From contig CAWCOA010000021.1 in assembly GCA_963797085.1 (NCBI GenBank), positions 15,947 to 79,946 on the forward strand: DNA of 64,000 nt, written 5' to 3'. The notes below the pieces were generated by a model. That model made no database searches, was not told the DNA's origin, and worked only from the letters and a program-made list of their open reading frames with translations. This document shows positions 9,276 to 17,848 of this stretch, one piece after another. This DNA is from JASJBU01 sp963797085. GTDB taxonomy: Bacteria; Pseudomonadota; Gammaproteobacteria; Chromatiales; Chromatiaceae. Every line of letters begins with the position of its first letter. Position 1 is the first letter of the stretch. The position numbers were made by a program, and so were the translations under genes.

Positions 9276-10190
9276 ATGGAGTCGCTTTTAAAAACCAGAC
9301 AGCTCAGCCGTGCCTACAACGGACGTTACGTGGTTGACGGCCTCGACCTGTCACTCGCGCGCGGCGATATCCTCGGCTTGCTCGGCCCCAACGGGGCGGG
9401 TAAATCCACTGCCCTGCGCATGCTCTGTGGTGATCTTGCCCCGACCAGTGGAGAGATTCGCATCTGCGGTCACGATCTGGCGTCCGAGCCCATCGCCGCG
9501 AAACGACAACTGGGTTACCTGCCGGAACGGCCGCCGCTGCACCCGGATCAGCGGGTGTTTGAGTACCTCACTGATAGCGCCCGACTGCATCGCCTGCCGC
9601 GCAAAGCCATCAAGGATGCCGTACAGCAGGCCATGCAACACTGCGGTTTGGAGTCAGTCGGTAAGCGCTTGATACGCAACCTCTCCAAAGGCTTCCAGCA
9701 GCGGGTCGGTATCGCCCAGGCCATCCTGCATCAGCCTTCGGTGATCATCCTCGATGAACCCACCGATGGCCTGGACCCGGCCCAGCTCAGGGACGTGCGG
9801 GATCTGATTCGTCATCTGACGGAAAATGCCGGTTTGATAATTTCCAGCCATATCCTGCCGGAGATCCAGGCCCTGTGTAACCGTGTGGTGATTCTGCAGG
9901 ATGGCAAGACCGTCTATAGCGGCGATATCTCCCCGCCGGATGCGGTCAGTCTCAAGGTACTGCTGGCAAAGCCCCCTGAACTGCAGCAGCTTGTCGCCCT
10001 GCCTGCGGTGGCGGGGGCGGAACAGCTCCACAGTGACTTTTTTCAGCTGCAGCTCACACCCCAGGCGGATGCCGCTCAGCTCGCGGCCCAGATCGTGGCG
10101 CAGGGTTGGGGCCTGAAGCAGCTGACCCCACAAGTACTCAGCCTGGAACAGATTTTCATGCAAGTGACCACCGGGGATCGACAAATATGA
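9276..10190 (+). CDS. ABC transporter ATP-binding protein (GldA/CcmA-like)
   Basis: A single ATPase domain with Walker A GPNGAGKST, signature LSKGFQQRVG, Walker B VIILDEPTDGLDP and switch His in IISSHI. The C-terminal 80 residues are the variable tail seen in export-type ABC-2 ATPases. The frame extends to a TTG at 9240; ATG 9276 (MESLLKTRQLSRAY) fits the family start, though neither has a clear ribosome site. It heads a tightly overlapping operon with a permease, a GldG-like protein and a DUF4340 protein, a set known from gliding motility and from many non-gliding bacteria where its cargo is unknown. Confidence 0.93.
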   Translation: MESLLKTRQLSRAYNGRYVVDGLDLSLARGDILGLLGPNGAGKSTALRMLCGDLAPTSGEIRICGHDLASEPIAAKRQLGYLPERPPLHPDQRVFEYLTDSARLHRLPRKAIKDAVQQAMQHCGLESVGKRLIRNLSKGFQQRVGIAQAILHQPSVIILDEPTDGLDPAQLRDVRDLIRHLTENAGLIISSHILPEIQALCNRVVILQDGKTVYSGDISPPDAVSLKVLLAKPPELQQLVALPAVAGAEQLHSDFFQLQLTPQADAAQLAAQIVAQGWGLKQLTPQVLSLEQIFMQVTTGDRQI

Positions 10191-10918
10191 CCTGGACCCT
10201 GGCGCGGATGGAATTTTCACGCCTCATGCGCTCTTCGCTCGCCTGGGGAATATTGGCTTTTGCACTGTTCCTGCTCAGCTGGCGGTTCCTGGAGGCCCTC
10301 GAGGCGTTTAGCGGACTGACCACCAGCCCGGCCTCGCCAGGCCTGACCCACTTTCTCTGCCTGCAACTCTACGGCTTTGCAGCGGTGCTGATCCTGTTTA
10401 TCAGCCCGCTGCTGACCATGCGTCAGTTCAGTGAGGCGTTCCGCAGCGGCAGCTACTGCCTGTTGAGCAGCGCCCCGCTCAGCCTGACGCAGATCCTGGC
10501 CGGCAAATATCTGGGGCTTTTGAGCTTTCAAATACTCCTGGTCCTGATGCCTCTGGCCCTGAGTCTATCGCTGATACCCGGCACTTCCCTCGATTATGGC
10601 CAGTTGGCCGCCGCAACGCTCGGCCTGGCCCTGTTGAGCGCCTGCTTCAGCGCTATAGGACTGTATTTTTCCACCTTGAGCGAAATTCCCGGGCTTGCCG
10701 CTGCAGGAAGTTATGGCGCACTGCTGCTGCTCACCCTACTGGGTCAGGACAGTCTCGGAGCGTTTCACGGCAGTCTGAGCGGCCTCGCCTGGCCTGTCCG
10801 CTACCTCAACCTGCAGCTGGGCCTGGTGCGCAGTATCGATCTGGTCTATTTCCTGCTCCTGGCGCTGTTTTTTCTGGGTTTGGCGCTGCATCAACTGGAG
10901 CGCAGGCACCTCGCATGA
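10187..10918 (+). CDS. ABC-2 type transporter permease (GldF-like)
   Basis: 243 residues with about six membrane segments (for example WGILAFALFLLSW and FAAVLILFISPLL near the start, and VYFLLLALFFLGLAL at the end). The ATG overlaps the ATPase stop (ATGA), so the two are coupled. It forms the membrane channel with the ATPase before it. Confidence 0.9.
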   Translation: MTWTLARMEFSRLMRSSLAWGILAFALFLLSWRFLEALEAFSGLTTSPASPGLTHFLCLQLYGFAAVLILFISPLLTMRQFSEAFRSGSYCLLSSAPLSLTQILAGKYLGLLSFQILLVLMPLALSLSLIPGTSLDYGQLAAATLGLALLSACFSAIGLYFSTLSEIPGLAAAGSYGALLLLTLLGQDSLGAFHGSLSGLAWPVRYLNLQLGLVRSIDLVYFLLLALFFLGLALHQLERRHLA

Positions 10919-12249
10919 TGTCCAGATTATTACAACGTCTCAACTCACTCATTCTGCCGCTGCTGTTGTTCGTCATTTTTATTTTGGGGCTTTGGCTGAG
11001 CCAGCTTTTTCCAATGCAGTGGGACTGGACACACCGCAACAGCAACTCGCTCAGCGCTGCAACCATCGCTGTGCTGGAGCGCACCCGCGGAGCCCTGGAG
11101 ATCAGCATCTTTGCCGGGGAACTGCCCGGACTTCAAGCCCGGATCAGCCGCTTCCTCGAACGCTATCAGCAGCACAAGCGGGATCTGCATTTTCACTTTG
11201 TGGACCCCGCCCGGCACCCAAACGAGGCGCGCCGCCAGGGCATCAGCCTCTCTGGTGAGTTGCTGCTCTCCTACCGTGGCCGGGAAGAACGCCTGCAACG
11301 GCTGGATGAGCAACACCTGACCCAAGCCATCCAGCGCCTGCAACAGACCCATACCCGTTGGATAGCCGGCCTCAGCGGTCATGGCGAACGCAGCCTGATC
11401 GGCAGCGCCAACCATGACCTGGGCGAGTTTGGCCAGAGCCTCAGCCGACAGGGCTACCAGATCGTTGAAGTGGATCTGGCCAGCGCCCTGGCATTTCCGG
11501 ACAACACCAGCCTGCTGGTAATCGCCTCGCCCCTGAAGTCACTGCTGGAAGGCGAATTGACGCAGGTAAAACGCTATCTGGCCAGCGGAGGAAATATGCT
11601 CCTGCTGCTGGAACCCGATAATTCCGCTCCCCAACAACCATTGCTGGAAATGCTCGAGATCAAACAGCTTTCCGGCACCATCGTGGATGCCAATGTCAAA
11701 GAACTGGGCATCGATAACCCGGCAATCGCGTTGGTTTCCAGTTATCCTGCGCATGCGGCCACTCAGGGATTTAAGCTGATCAGCCTGTACCCCCAGGCAA
11801 CCGCTCTCACGGCTAGTCAACTGGATGACTGGCAGCTTACACCGCTACTTCAGACCCAAAGCCGGTCCTGGAATGAAACCGGCCCGCTCAAAGGCGAAAT
11901 CCAGCGCAATCAGGAACTCGGCGAACTGTCCGGGCCGCTGACCATTGGCTACGCCCTGCTGCGCAAGGAACAGGACCGGGAACAACGCATAGTGGTCATT
12001 GGGGATGGGGATTTCCTCTCCAACAGCTTCCTGATGAATGCGGGAAACCAGGACTTGGGCCTGTCCCTGGTGCGCTGGTTGGCAACGGATGATCAGATGA
12101 TCGGCATTCCTCTCAATGAGCCGCAAGATCGCGAACTGCATCTATCCCTCCTGCACAGGGGTGTCATCGGTCTTGGCTGGCTGATAGTGGTACCCGCCTT
12201 GTTGCTGATTACCGGGGGAATCATCAGCTGGCGCAGGAATCGGGCCTGA
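10915..12249 (+). CDS. GldG-like ABC transporter auxiliary protein
   Basis: 444 residues. One N-terminal membrane anchor (LILPLLLFVIFILGLWLSQL) is followed by a large extracytoplasmic domain of the ABC auxiliary type (IRISRFLERY-like region near 75-90, GHGERSLIG near 150, DDNMLLLLEPD-like stretch near 225) and a C-terminal membrane segment (LGWLIVVPALLLITGGII) with a basic tail. The start overlaps the permease stop (ATGATG). The domain is related to intraflagellar-transport-like GldG proteins; its partner or substrate is unknown. Confidence 0.88.
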   Translation: MMSRLLQRLNSLILPLLLFVIFILGLWLSQLFPMQWDWTHRNSNSLSAATIAVLERTRGALEISIFAGELPGLQARISRFLERYQQHKRDLHFHFVDPARHPNEARRQGISLSGELLLSYRGREERLQRLDEQHLTQAIQRLQQTHTRWIAGLSGHGERSLIGSANHDLGEFGQSLSRQGYQIVEVDLASALAFPDNTSLLVIASPLKSLLEGELTQVKRYLASGGNMLLLLEPDNSAPQQPLLEMLEIKQLSGTIVDANVKELGIDNPAIALVSSYPAHAATQGFKLISLYPQATALTASQLDDWQLTPLLQTQSRSWNETGPLKGEIQRNQELGELSGPLTIGYALLRKEQDREQRIVVIGDGDFLSNSFLMNAGNQDLGLSLVRWLATDDQMIGIPLNEPQDRELHLSLLHRGVIGLGWLIVVPALLLITGGIISWRRNRA

Positions 12250-12250
12250 G

Positions 12251-12733
12251 ATGAGCCGCCGCAGCCTTATCAATCTGTTGTTGTTCGGTCTGGCCGCACT
12301 GCTGGGACTGCTGGTCTGGTGGCTGCAACCGCAACCCTCGCCCCCACTGACAGAACTGCAGCCTGACCAAGTCAACCGGATACAGATTACTGACAACTCC
12401 GGCGGAGAGATCCTGCTAAGCCGACGCAAACGCGTCTGGCGCCTCGAACAGGGACAGACACTGGCTGATGCGCAACGGATTGAACAACTGCTGGGTATCT
12501 GCAATACACCCAGCCTGAAAAGTTTCCCGGCCCCTGTGGAGCGTCTGCAGGAGTTTGGTCTGGTGCCCCCGGCGATTCTGTTGCAGCTGAATGATCTGGA
12601 ACTTGCCTTTGGCGCGACGGATCCGATCCATGGCTGGCGCTATGTGCGGATAGCGGAGCAGATTCATCTCATCGGCGACGGCTTCCATCATCATCTGACC
12701 GCCCCACTCCACAAATTTCAAGCGGACCAATAA
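12251..12733 (+). CDS. DUF4340 family protein
   Basis: 160 residues with an N-terminal membrane anchor (LINLLLFGLAALLGLLVWWL) followed by a periplasmic domain with repeated short motifs (QVNRIQITDNSGGEILLSRR, FGLVPPAILLQLND). This is half the usual DUF4340 length, so it carries one repeat unit. It starts 1 bp after the GldG-like gene and its TAA overlaps the mutM ATG (TAATG). It probably works with the Gld-type transporter; function unknown. Confidence 0.8.
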   Translation: MSRRSLINLLLFGLAALLGLLVWWLQPQPSPPLTELQPDQVNRIQITDNSGGEILLSRRKRVWRLEQGQTLADAQRIEQLLGICNTPSLKSFPAPVERLQEFGLVPPAILLQLNDLELAFGATDPIHGWRYVRIAEQIHLIGDGFHHHLTAPLHKFQADQ

Positions 12734-13548
12734 TGCCGGAACTGCCTGAGGTTGAAACCACTCGCCGGGGAATCGAACCCCACATCGCCCAAGCCAGGGT
12801 CGTTGACCTGGTAATCCGGCAACCGAAACTGCGCTGGCCTGTGCCGCAACAGCTGACCAGGGAGCTGCCGGGGAAAAGACTGCTGGATGTCGGTCGACGG
12901 GGTAAATATTTGCTGCTGGCGTTTCAAAATGGAACCCTGATCATCCATCTCGGCATGTCCGGCAGTTTGCGCATCCTCAGTTCAGGGACAGCTGCCGGCA
13001 AACATGATCATTTCGATCTGCGGTTTGATAATGGTTCAATCTTGCGCCTGCGGGATCCGCGGCGCTTCGGGGCAGTTCTCTGGACCTCAGACCCGGTGGA
13101 AAGCCATGAGTTATTGAAGCACCTCGGCCCTGAGCCCCTGGCGGGTGAATTCCATGGCGCCACCCTGCATCGAATTGGGCAAACACGTCGCCTGGCCATC
13201 AAAAACCTGATCATGGACAGTAAGGTTGTTGTCGGCGTAGGTAACATCTACGCCAATGAGGCCTTGTTTCAGGCGGGGATCCATCCCACCAGACCCTGCA
13301 ACCGCATTGCATTGCCCCGGTATGAAAGGCTGGCGAAGGAGATCATTACGGTGCTGTCCAAGGCGATCGCACAAGGCGGCACGACCCTGCGGGATTTTCA
13401 ACAGGAGGATGGTCGACCCGGCTATTTTGCCCAGTCTTTGCAGGTCTATGGGCGCACCGGCGCACCCTGCCGTCTGTGCGGAACACCCATCAAACAAAAA
13501 AGAATCGGCCAGCGGTCCAGTTTTTACTGCCCCAAATGTCAACGTTAA
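12733..13548 (+). CDS. mutM: Formamidopyrimidine-DNA glycosylase (Fpg)
   Basis: Removes 8-oxoguanine and formamidopyrimidines and nicks the abasic site. The mature N-terminus PELPEVETTRRGI holds the nucleophilic Pro and catalytic Glu. The conserved Lys lies in GRRGKYLLLAF. Further motifs are DPRRFG, VVGVGNIYANEALF for the H2TH region, and a C-terminal zinc finger with CRLCG and CPKC. 271 residues, full length. Translation is coupled to DUF4340 through the TAATG overlap. Confidence 0.98.
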   Translation: MPELPEVETTRRGIEPHIAQARVVDLVIRQPKLRWPVPQQLTRELPGKRLLDVGRRGKYLLLAFQNGTLIIHLGMSGSLRILSSGTAAGKHDHFDLRFDNGSILRLRDPRRFGAVLWTSDPVESHELLKHLGPEPLAGEFHGATLHRIGQTRRLAIKNLIMDSKVVVGVGNIYANEALFQAGIHPTRPCNRIALPRYERLAKEIITVLSKAIAQGGTTLRDFQQEDGRPGYFAQSLQVYGRTGAPCRLCGTPIKQKRIGQRSSFYCPKCQR

Positions 13549-13576
13549 GTCCATTTAGCTTGACACTCATCGCTAC

Positions 13577-13602
13577 CCCTCCTAGCATGCGAGGGTTTTT
13601 TT
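13577..13602 (+). terminator. Probable terminator after mutM
   Basis: CCCTC (13577-13581) and GAGGG (13591-13595) enclose a 9-nt loop and are followed by seven T. The short stem makes it a modest terminator. Confidence 0.55.
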
Positions 13603-13616
13603 AAGTGCCGTAATTT

Positions 13617-14585
13617 ATGGACATTTCCCACATACGCGAACTCATTGCAGACGATATGCAGCTTGTCGACAAGCTGATTCTCAAGCGCCTGCAGTCGGAT
13701 GTGGTGCTGATCAATCAGATTGGCGCATATATCGTCAACAGCGGCGGTAAACGCCTGCGCCCGATGATTGTGCTCCTGGCCGCCCGCGCCTGCGGCTATG
13801 CAAATGACCAGCATATCGATCTGGCGGCCATCATTGAGTTCATCCATACCGCTACCCTGCTGCACGATGATGTCGTAGACGCCTCGGAACTCAGACGCAA
13901 CCGGGAAACCGCAAATGCCGTATGGGGCAATGAAGCCAGCGTACTGGTTGGGGATTTCCTCTACTCCCGTTCCTTTGAAATGATGGTGGACGTGGGACAG
14001 ATGCGGGTCATGGATATACTCTCCCATGCCACCAATCGCATTGCCGAGGGTGAAGTCCTGCAATTGCTCAACGTCCATAACCCGGACGCCAGTGAGCATG
14101 ATTACATGGAAGTGATCAAACGCAAGACCGCTACCTTATTCGAGGCAGGCGCCCGGCTCGGGGGAGTCATCTCCGGGGCCAGTCCGGTACAGGAGCAGGC
14201 CATGTCGGATTATGGCCTGCATCTGGGCATTGCCTTCCAACTGGTTGATGACGCACTGGACTATAACTCCTCCAACCAGGATATCGGCAAGAATATCGGT
14301 GATGACCTGGCTGAAGGCAAACCCACCCTGCCGCTGATTCAGGCTATGAAGCGATCCGAGGAATCTCAGCGCAAACGTTTAGAGCAGATCATCGAAAAAG
14401 GTGGCCTCGATGAAATCGACTTCGTCATGGAGATGATTCATGCCAGCGATGCCATCGAATACACAGAGCAATTGGCCAAAACAGAAGCGGAACTGGCCAA
14501 AACCGCCCTGGAGAAAATCCCAGCATCGCCTTATCGTGAAGCACTCTCAGGGTTGGCTGATTTTTCCATCGCCAGAACAAATTGA
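13617..14585 (+). CDS. ispB: Octaprenyl (polyprenyl) diphosphate synthase
   Basis: Builds the isoprenoid tail of ubiquinone or menaquinone from IPP. 322 residues. The first Asp-rich motif is LLHDDVVD near residue 82, the second is FQLVDDALDY near residue 210. KTATLFEAGARLGG and the GKNIGDDLAEGKPTLPLI stretch are typical. It is single, between the mutM terminator and tRNA-Pro. Confidence 0.96.
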   Translation: MDISHIRELIADDMQLVDKLILKRLQSDVVLINQIGAYIVNSGGKRLRPMIVLLAARACGYANDQHIDLAAIIEFIHTATLLHDDVVDASELRRNRETANAVWGNEASVLVGDFLYSRSFEMMVDVGQMRVMDILSHATNRIAEGEVLQLLNVHNPDASEHDYMEVIKRKTATLFEAGARLGGVISGASPVQEQAMSDYGLHLGIAFQLVDDALDYNSSNQDIGKNIGDDLAEGKPTLPLIQAMKRSEESQRKRLEQIIEKGGLDEIDFVMEMIHASDAIEYTEQLAKTEAELAKTALEKIPASPYREALSGLADFSIARTN

Positions 14586-14674
14586 AACAGGCCAGGGATT
14601 GCATTATCATCTCCGCCTCTTTGTGAAGGGATCCCGCCCCTTCAGACAAAGCCCGGTCGATGCCGGAACCAATT

Positions 14675-14751
14675 CGGAGTGTAGCTCAGCTTGGTAGAGC
14701 ACTGTCTTCGGGAGGCAGGGGCCGGAGGTTCAAATCCTCTCACTCCGACCA
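14675..14751 (+). tRNA. tRNA-Pro, anticodon CGG
   Basis: A 77-nt cloverleaf. The acceptor arm CGGAGTG pairs with CACTCCG, the D arm is GCTC..GAGC, the anticodon stem CTGTC pairs with GGCAG around loop TTCGGGA (anticodon CGG, reads CCG), and the T arm is GGAGG..CCTCT with TTCAAAT. Discriminator A and an encoded CCA follow. Confidence 0.96.
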
Positions 14752-15001
14752 ATTAATTCAGTAACTTATCAAAAACGGTTGCTGCTCCTTTTCTCCAACC
14801 TGATGCGATCTTGACTCATTTCCCTCTAACCGGGCGATTGCATCACTCAGTTCAGATCAATCTCAGAACCCATCAAAAGACAAACACAGTCTCTCCCAAA
14901 GTCGTTGAGGGTACTCACACTCTCTCTAGATTTCTTGACTGGCCCAATCAAACAATCTTTTCAGATGAGCCATGCCTGATCGTTAGGTAATTTGATATCG
15001 A

Positions 15002-15301
15002 TCACTGTTGCATCATGCGCGCAGGGTCCCATTGCTGAAAAACCTTACCGCCTTGCTGAACAGCATTACCCATGCCATGGATATTCACATCGATGCGCTG
15101 CATGCTTTCACTCATTTTCGCCATGTCTTCCGCCATGCCATCCATACTTGATTTCATTTCAGACACATCCCTGGCTAGAGATCCAACATGATCTGTCATC
15201 CTGGCCATGTTTGCACCCATGTCATACATGAATTTGACACAAACAAGAACTATGATTCCCGCGCAAATCAAGCCTATTTTTTGCCATGGATTTTTAGTCA
15301 C
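15002..15301 (-). CDS. Small membrane-anchored, Met-rich coiled-coil protein
   Basis: 99 residues from a GTG at 15301, with AAGGGGG about 12 nt upstream. One N-terminal membrane segment (GLICAGIIVLVCVKFMY) is followed by a helical region rich in Met and acidic residues with repeating MS/DM spacing (for example VSEMKSSMDGMAEDMAKMSE). No known family recognised. Probably inner-membrane anchored with a periplasmic coiled coil. Confidence 0.65.
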   Translation of the reverse strand: MTKNPWQKIGLICAGIIVLVCVKFMYDMGANMARMTDHVGSLARDVSEMKSSMDGMAEDMAKMSESMQRIDVNIHGMGNAVQQGGKVFQQWDPARMMQQ

Positions 15302-15689
15302 AGTGCTGTTTCCCCCTTAGAGCAGTAAAAACCAGAACTTAATAAAAAAACTAGAAGACCTGGAAGAAATACCGCTTTAGTTCTTTTTTCATATTAAACG
15401 GATATTTAAAGTTATTTTGATGTCATATTGATGACTAGACCTTCCTCCTCCTCACGGATGATTTGACCCGCTCGGATTTCTGAGCGGGTTTTTTCTGACA
15501 AACGAATCCTAGCGGCCACTATTCAGAGACTCAAAGATTCTAGAGCATCACCGATCTCGCTGCTGTGAGACTACACCTACAACGGAATCAGTCAAGACTG
15601 ATACAACTGTTTACGTTTCCGCTCTATCATCCAAGCTAATAATAACAATAATCTCAAATAAGAAAATCATAAACCCAGGAGGGGTGGAA
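15302..15689. other. AT-rich intergenic stretch
   Basis: I see no gene. It holds the upstream region of the minus-strand small membrane protein and a plus-strand terminator-like hairpin (15466-15494), listed separately. The A/T-rich leader at 15600-15680 may carry the promoter of the tiny ORF at 15690. Confidence 0.6.
15466..15494 (+). terminator. Rho-independent terminator
   Basis: ACCCGCTC and GAGCGGGT enclose a short A/T-rich loop (GATTTCT region) and are followed by six T. It may end transcripts from tRNA-Pro or from an unseen small RNA upstream. Confidence 0.8.
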
Positions 15690-15749
15690 ATGGCAATACT
15701 ACTAACTGCTGTACTCTCAACTTTGTTACTTTTGGTAATTATTGACTGA
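15690..15749 (+). CDS. Tiny hydrophobic ORF (19 aa) with a strong ribosome binding site
   Basis: ATG at 15690 lies 6-10 nt after AGGAGGGG. The peptide MAILLTAVLSTLLLLVIID is a single membrane helix. A long hairpin (15766-15806) follows 17 bp after the stop, so there is a complete small transcription unit. The size, hydrophobicity and isolated unit resemble small regulatory membrane peptides or type I toxins; no antisense partner was identified. Confidence 0.55.
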   Translation: MAILLTAVLSTLLLLVIID

Positions 15750-15765
15750 TCTTCAGTAGGCTGCA

Positions 15766-15806
15766 AAAACAGGGGACGGGGAAGTGCATTCTTCTTCCCC
15801 TGTTTT
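15766..15806 (+). terminator. Long hairpin after the 19-aa ORF
   Basis: AAAACAGGGGA (15766-15776) pairs perfectly with TCCCCTGTTTT (15796-15806); the inner bases can also pair (GGGGAAG with CTTCTTCCCC). The U-tract is built into the stem, so it may work in both directions. Confidence 0.7.
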
Positions 15807-16006
15807 CAAACATTCCTTTCTACCGCCAGTACACGCAAACATATATATAAACCGCTTCCAACCTTCAAAGCCCAGTACCTTGTCGATAGTCACACACAGG
15901 CTAGTCAAGGATAGTGCAGCAATGACTCTTCACTGCTATTTTAATAAAGTCTCCATTAATATTGGCCTGAATAACAAATAATGCCTATTCTGCATATTCC
16001 ACTTAG

Positions 16007-16037
16007 TTAGTTTCCGTCCAGAAAGGACGGAAACTAA
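16007..16037 (+). repeat. Perfect 13-bp hairpin upstream of the SH3 protein gene
   Basis: TTAGTTTCCGTCC and GGACGGAAACTAA enclose AGAAA. It has no T-run and lies 22 bp before the GTG start, so it may be a 5'-UTR structure, an operator, or a REP-like remnant. Confidence 0.7.
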
Positions 16038-16059
16038 TCTGGCACTGGGGGAGTTTTCA

Positions 16060-16701
16060 GTGATCAACAAAACACTCTGGCTTGTAGGAGCCAGCCTTTT
16101 CCTCATTTCTCAACTAGTGGGCGCTGAGACGAAATATGTCACAGACGACCTCAAACTTGCACTCCATGAACAGGAGGGATCAAAAGGAAAACTATTACAG
16201 AGACTACAGAGCGGCACCAAGCTCGAGGTACTTGAAGAGAAAGGCCTGTATGCGAAGGTACGCACCCCGGATGGCAGAATTGGTTGGACAAAATCTGGCT
16301 TTCTAATGACCAACAAACCTGCCCGGGCAAAAGTAATCGAATTGGAACAGGCTCAGGTAAAACTGCAGGAAAAATTAAGTAAGGCTGAGGAGCAGTTGGC
16401 GAACAGCAATAAACTGGCAGGGGAACTGCGTGCCGAGAAAATACAAACCTCCCTGGAACTTGCCGGCCAGAGAGAGAATAAGGAAAACAAGACAGACAGG
16501 ATCAGTAAACTCAAGGAGGAAAATTCCACCCTCGTGCAGAGAATTCAGTCCCTGGAAAAGACCCTTCCATCTTCCTGGAGTATTTCCTGGCAATGGTCTC
16601 TGGGTCTGGTAGCAGCTTCCTTGCTGGCCGGCCTGCTTGCTGGTTTTGCTTTGTTTGACTGGTCCAGCCGCAGACGCCACGGCGGCTACCGAGTTTACTA
16701 A
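16060..16701 (+). CDS. TIGR04211-type SH3 domain protein (YgiM-like)
   Basis: 213 residues from a GTG with GGGGGAG 6 nt upstream. Order: signal peptide (LWLVGASLFLISQLVGAE), bacterial SH3 domain around residues 25-90 (TGTKLEVL-like strand, GRIGWTKSGFL), a coiled coil around 92-165 (KLSKAEEQLANSNK), then a C-terminal membrane helix (WSLGLVAASLLAGLLAGFAL) and a basic tail. This matches the family in gammaproteobacteria, thought to be envelope associated. Function not known. Confidence 0.9.
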   Translation: MINKTLWLVGASLFLISQLVGAETKYVTDDLKLALHEQEGSKGKLLQRLQSGTKLEVLEEKGLYAKVRTPDGRIGWTKSGFLMTNKPARAKVIELEQAQVKLQEKLSKAEEQLANSNKLAGELRAEKIQTSLELAGQRENKENKTDRISKLKEENSTLVQRIQSLEKTLPSSWSISWQWSLGLVAASLLAGLLAGFALFDWSSRRRHGGYRVY

Positions 16702-16722
16702 CCGAAGCTCGCTGGATGTTTT

Positions 16723-17664
16723 CTAATACTCTATCGCGTATTTCTTGATGCGATAGAGCAAGGTATCCCTGGAAAGCCCAAGCAATCTGGCGGCCTTGCT
16801 CCGGTTACCAAGGGCTTTGTTCAATGCCTGTTTGATCAGATCAGCCTCCAGATCATCCAGGCTCAAGCCCATTTCCGGCAGCATGAAACCACCTACAACA
16901 GTCCTTGTCTGCACTTGCGCCTGGCGTATCTCCAGTGGGAGGTTTTCTGCTTCCACCTGTCTGCCGGAGAAGAGGATCAGCATCCTTTCACAAAGATTCT
17001 TCAGTTCCCTTACATTTCCCGGCCACTGATATCTATTGATCAGCTTCAAGGCATTTTTTGAATAGCGGGGAGGTGTCAGATCGTACTCGCTCGCCAAGTC
17101 ATGGGTCAAACCTGCCAGCATCAACTCAATATCTGAACGCCGTGTGCGCAGTGGCGGTAACTCCAAGGGCACCACATACAGCCGGTAATACAGATCCCTG
17201 CGAAATGTGCCTTCTTCGACCGCCCTGCCCAGATCCCGGTTGGTGGCGGCAATGACCCGCACATCGACCTTTTTGGTCACGGGCTGACCCAGTTGCTGGC
17301 ACTCGCCTGTCTCGAGAAAGCGCAATAATTTTGCCTGCACGGCAAGTGGCAATTCACCGACCTCATCGAGAAAGAGCGTACCGCCATTGGCGGCTTGCAC
17401 TCTGCCCTGCTCGTCCTGAACAGCCCCGGTGTAGGCGCCCTTGCGATGGCCGAACAGCTCACTCTCCGCCAGATGTTCAGGCAGTGCCGCGCAATTGACG
17501 GTGACGAACGCTTTCTCATCTCGACGACTGTAACGATGCAATGCCTTGGCGAGTAGCTCTTTTCCCGTTCCACTCTCGCCTGTCACGAGAACCGTGGCAT
17601 CGGTAGCGGACACAATTTTCATTGCGCGGAGTACTGACAGAAATTCAGGGGCTTGTCCTAACAT
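16723..17664 (-). CDS. Sigma-54 activator without a receiver domain (PspF-like layout)
   Basis: 313 residues. The AAA+ domain has Walker A GESGTGKE, the sigma-54 contact loop GAYTGA, Walker B GGTLFLDEVGEL, and the arginine-finger region FRRDLYYRLYVVPLELPPLR. A C-terminal Fis-type helix-turn-helix is present (NRSKAARLLGLSRDTLLYR). There is no N-terminal REC, GAF or PAS domain, so control must come from a partner protein or from expression level. AAGGA lies 8 nt before the ATG. No sigma-54 promoter was found next to it. Confidence 0.95.
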   Translation of the reverse strand: MLGQAPEFLSVLRAMKIVSATDATVLVTGESGTGKELLAKALHRYSRRDEKAFVTVNCAALPEHLAESELFGHRKGAYTGAVQDEQGRVQAANGGTLFLDEVGELPLAVQAKLLRFLETGECQQLGQPVTKKVDVRVIAATNRDLGRAVEEGTFRRDLYYRLYVVPLELPPLRTRRSDIELMLAGLTHDLASEYDLTPPRYSKNALKLINRYQWPGNVRELKNLCERMLILFSGRQVEAENLPLEIRQAQVQTRTVVGGFMLPEMGLSLDDLEADLIKQALNKALGNRSKAARLLGLSRDTLLYRIKKYAIEY

Positions 17665-17848
17665 CTTGAGGGTCCTTGGTATAATTTGGGAGATATTCTA
17701 ATGGAGCGGGGAATACAAGGAAATACATAGTTGTATGTACATCCTGATACACAACTTTCCCTAAGGCGATAAGTCCACCGAGGGTTATCCCTGAAATATT
17801 CTGTTGATGATAGTCTGTAGTTTGGCAAGAACACCCTGATACTCCAGT

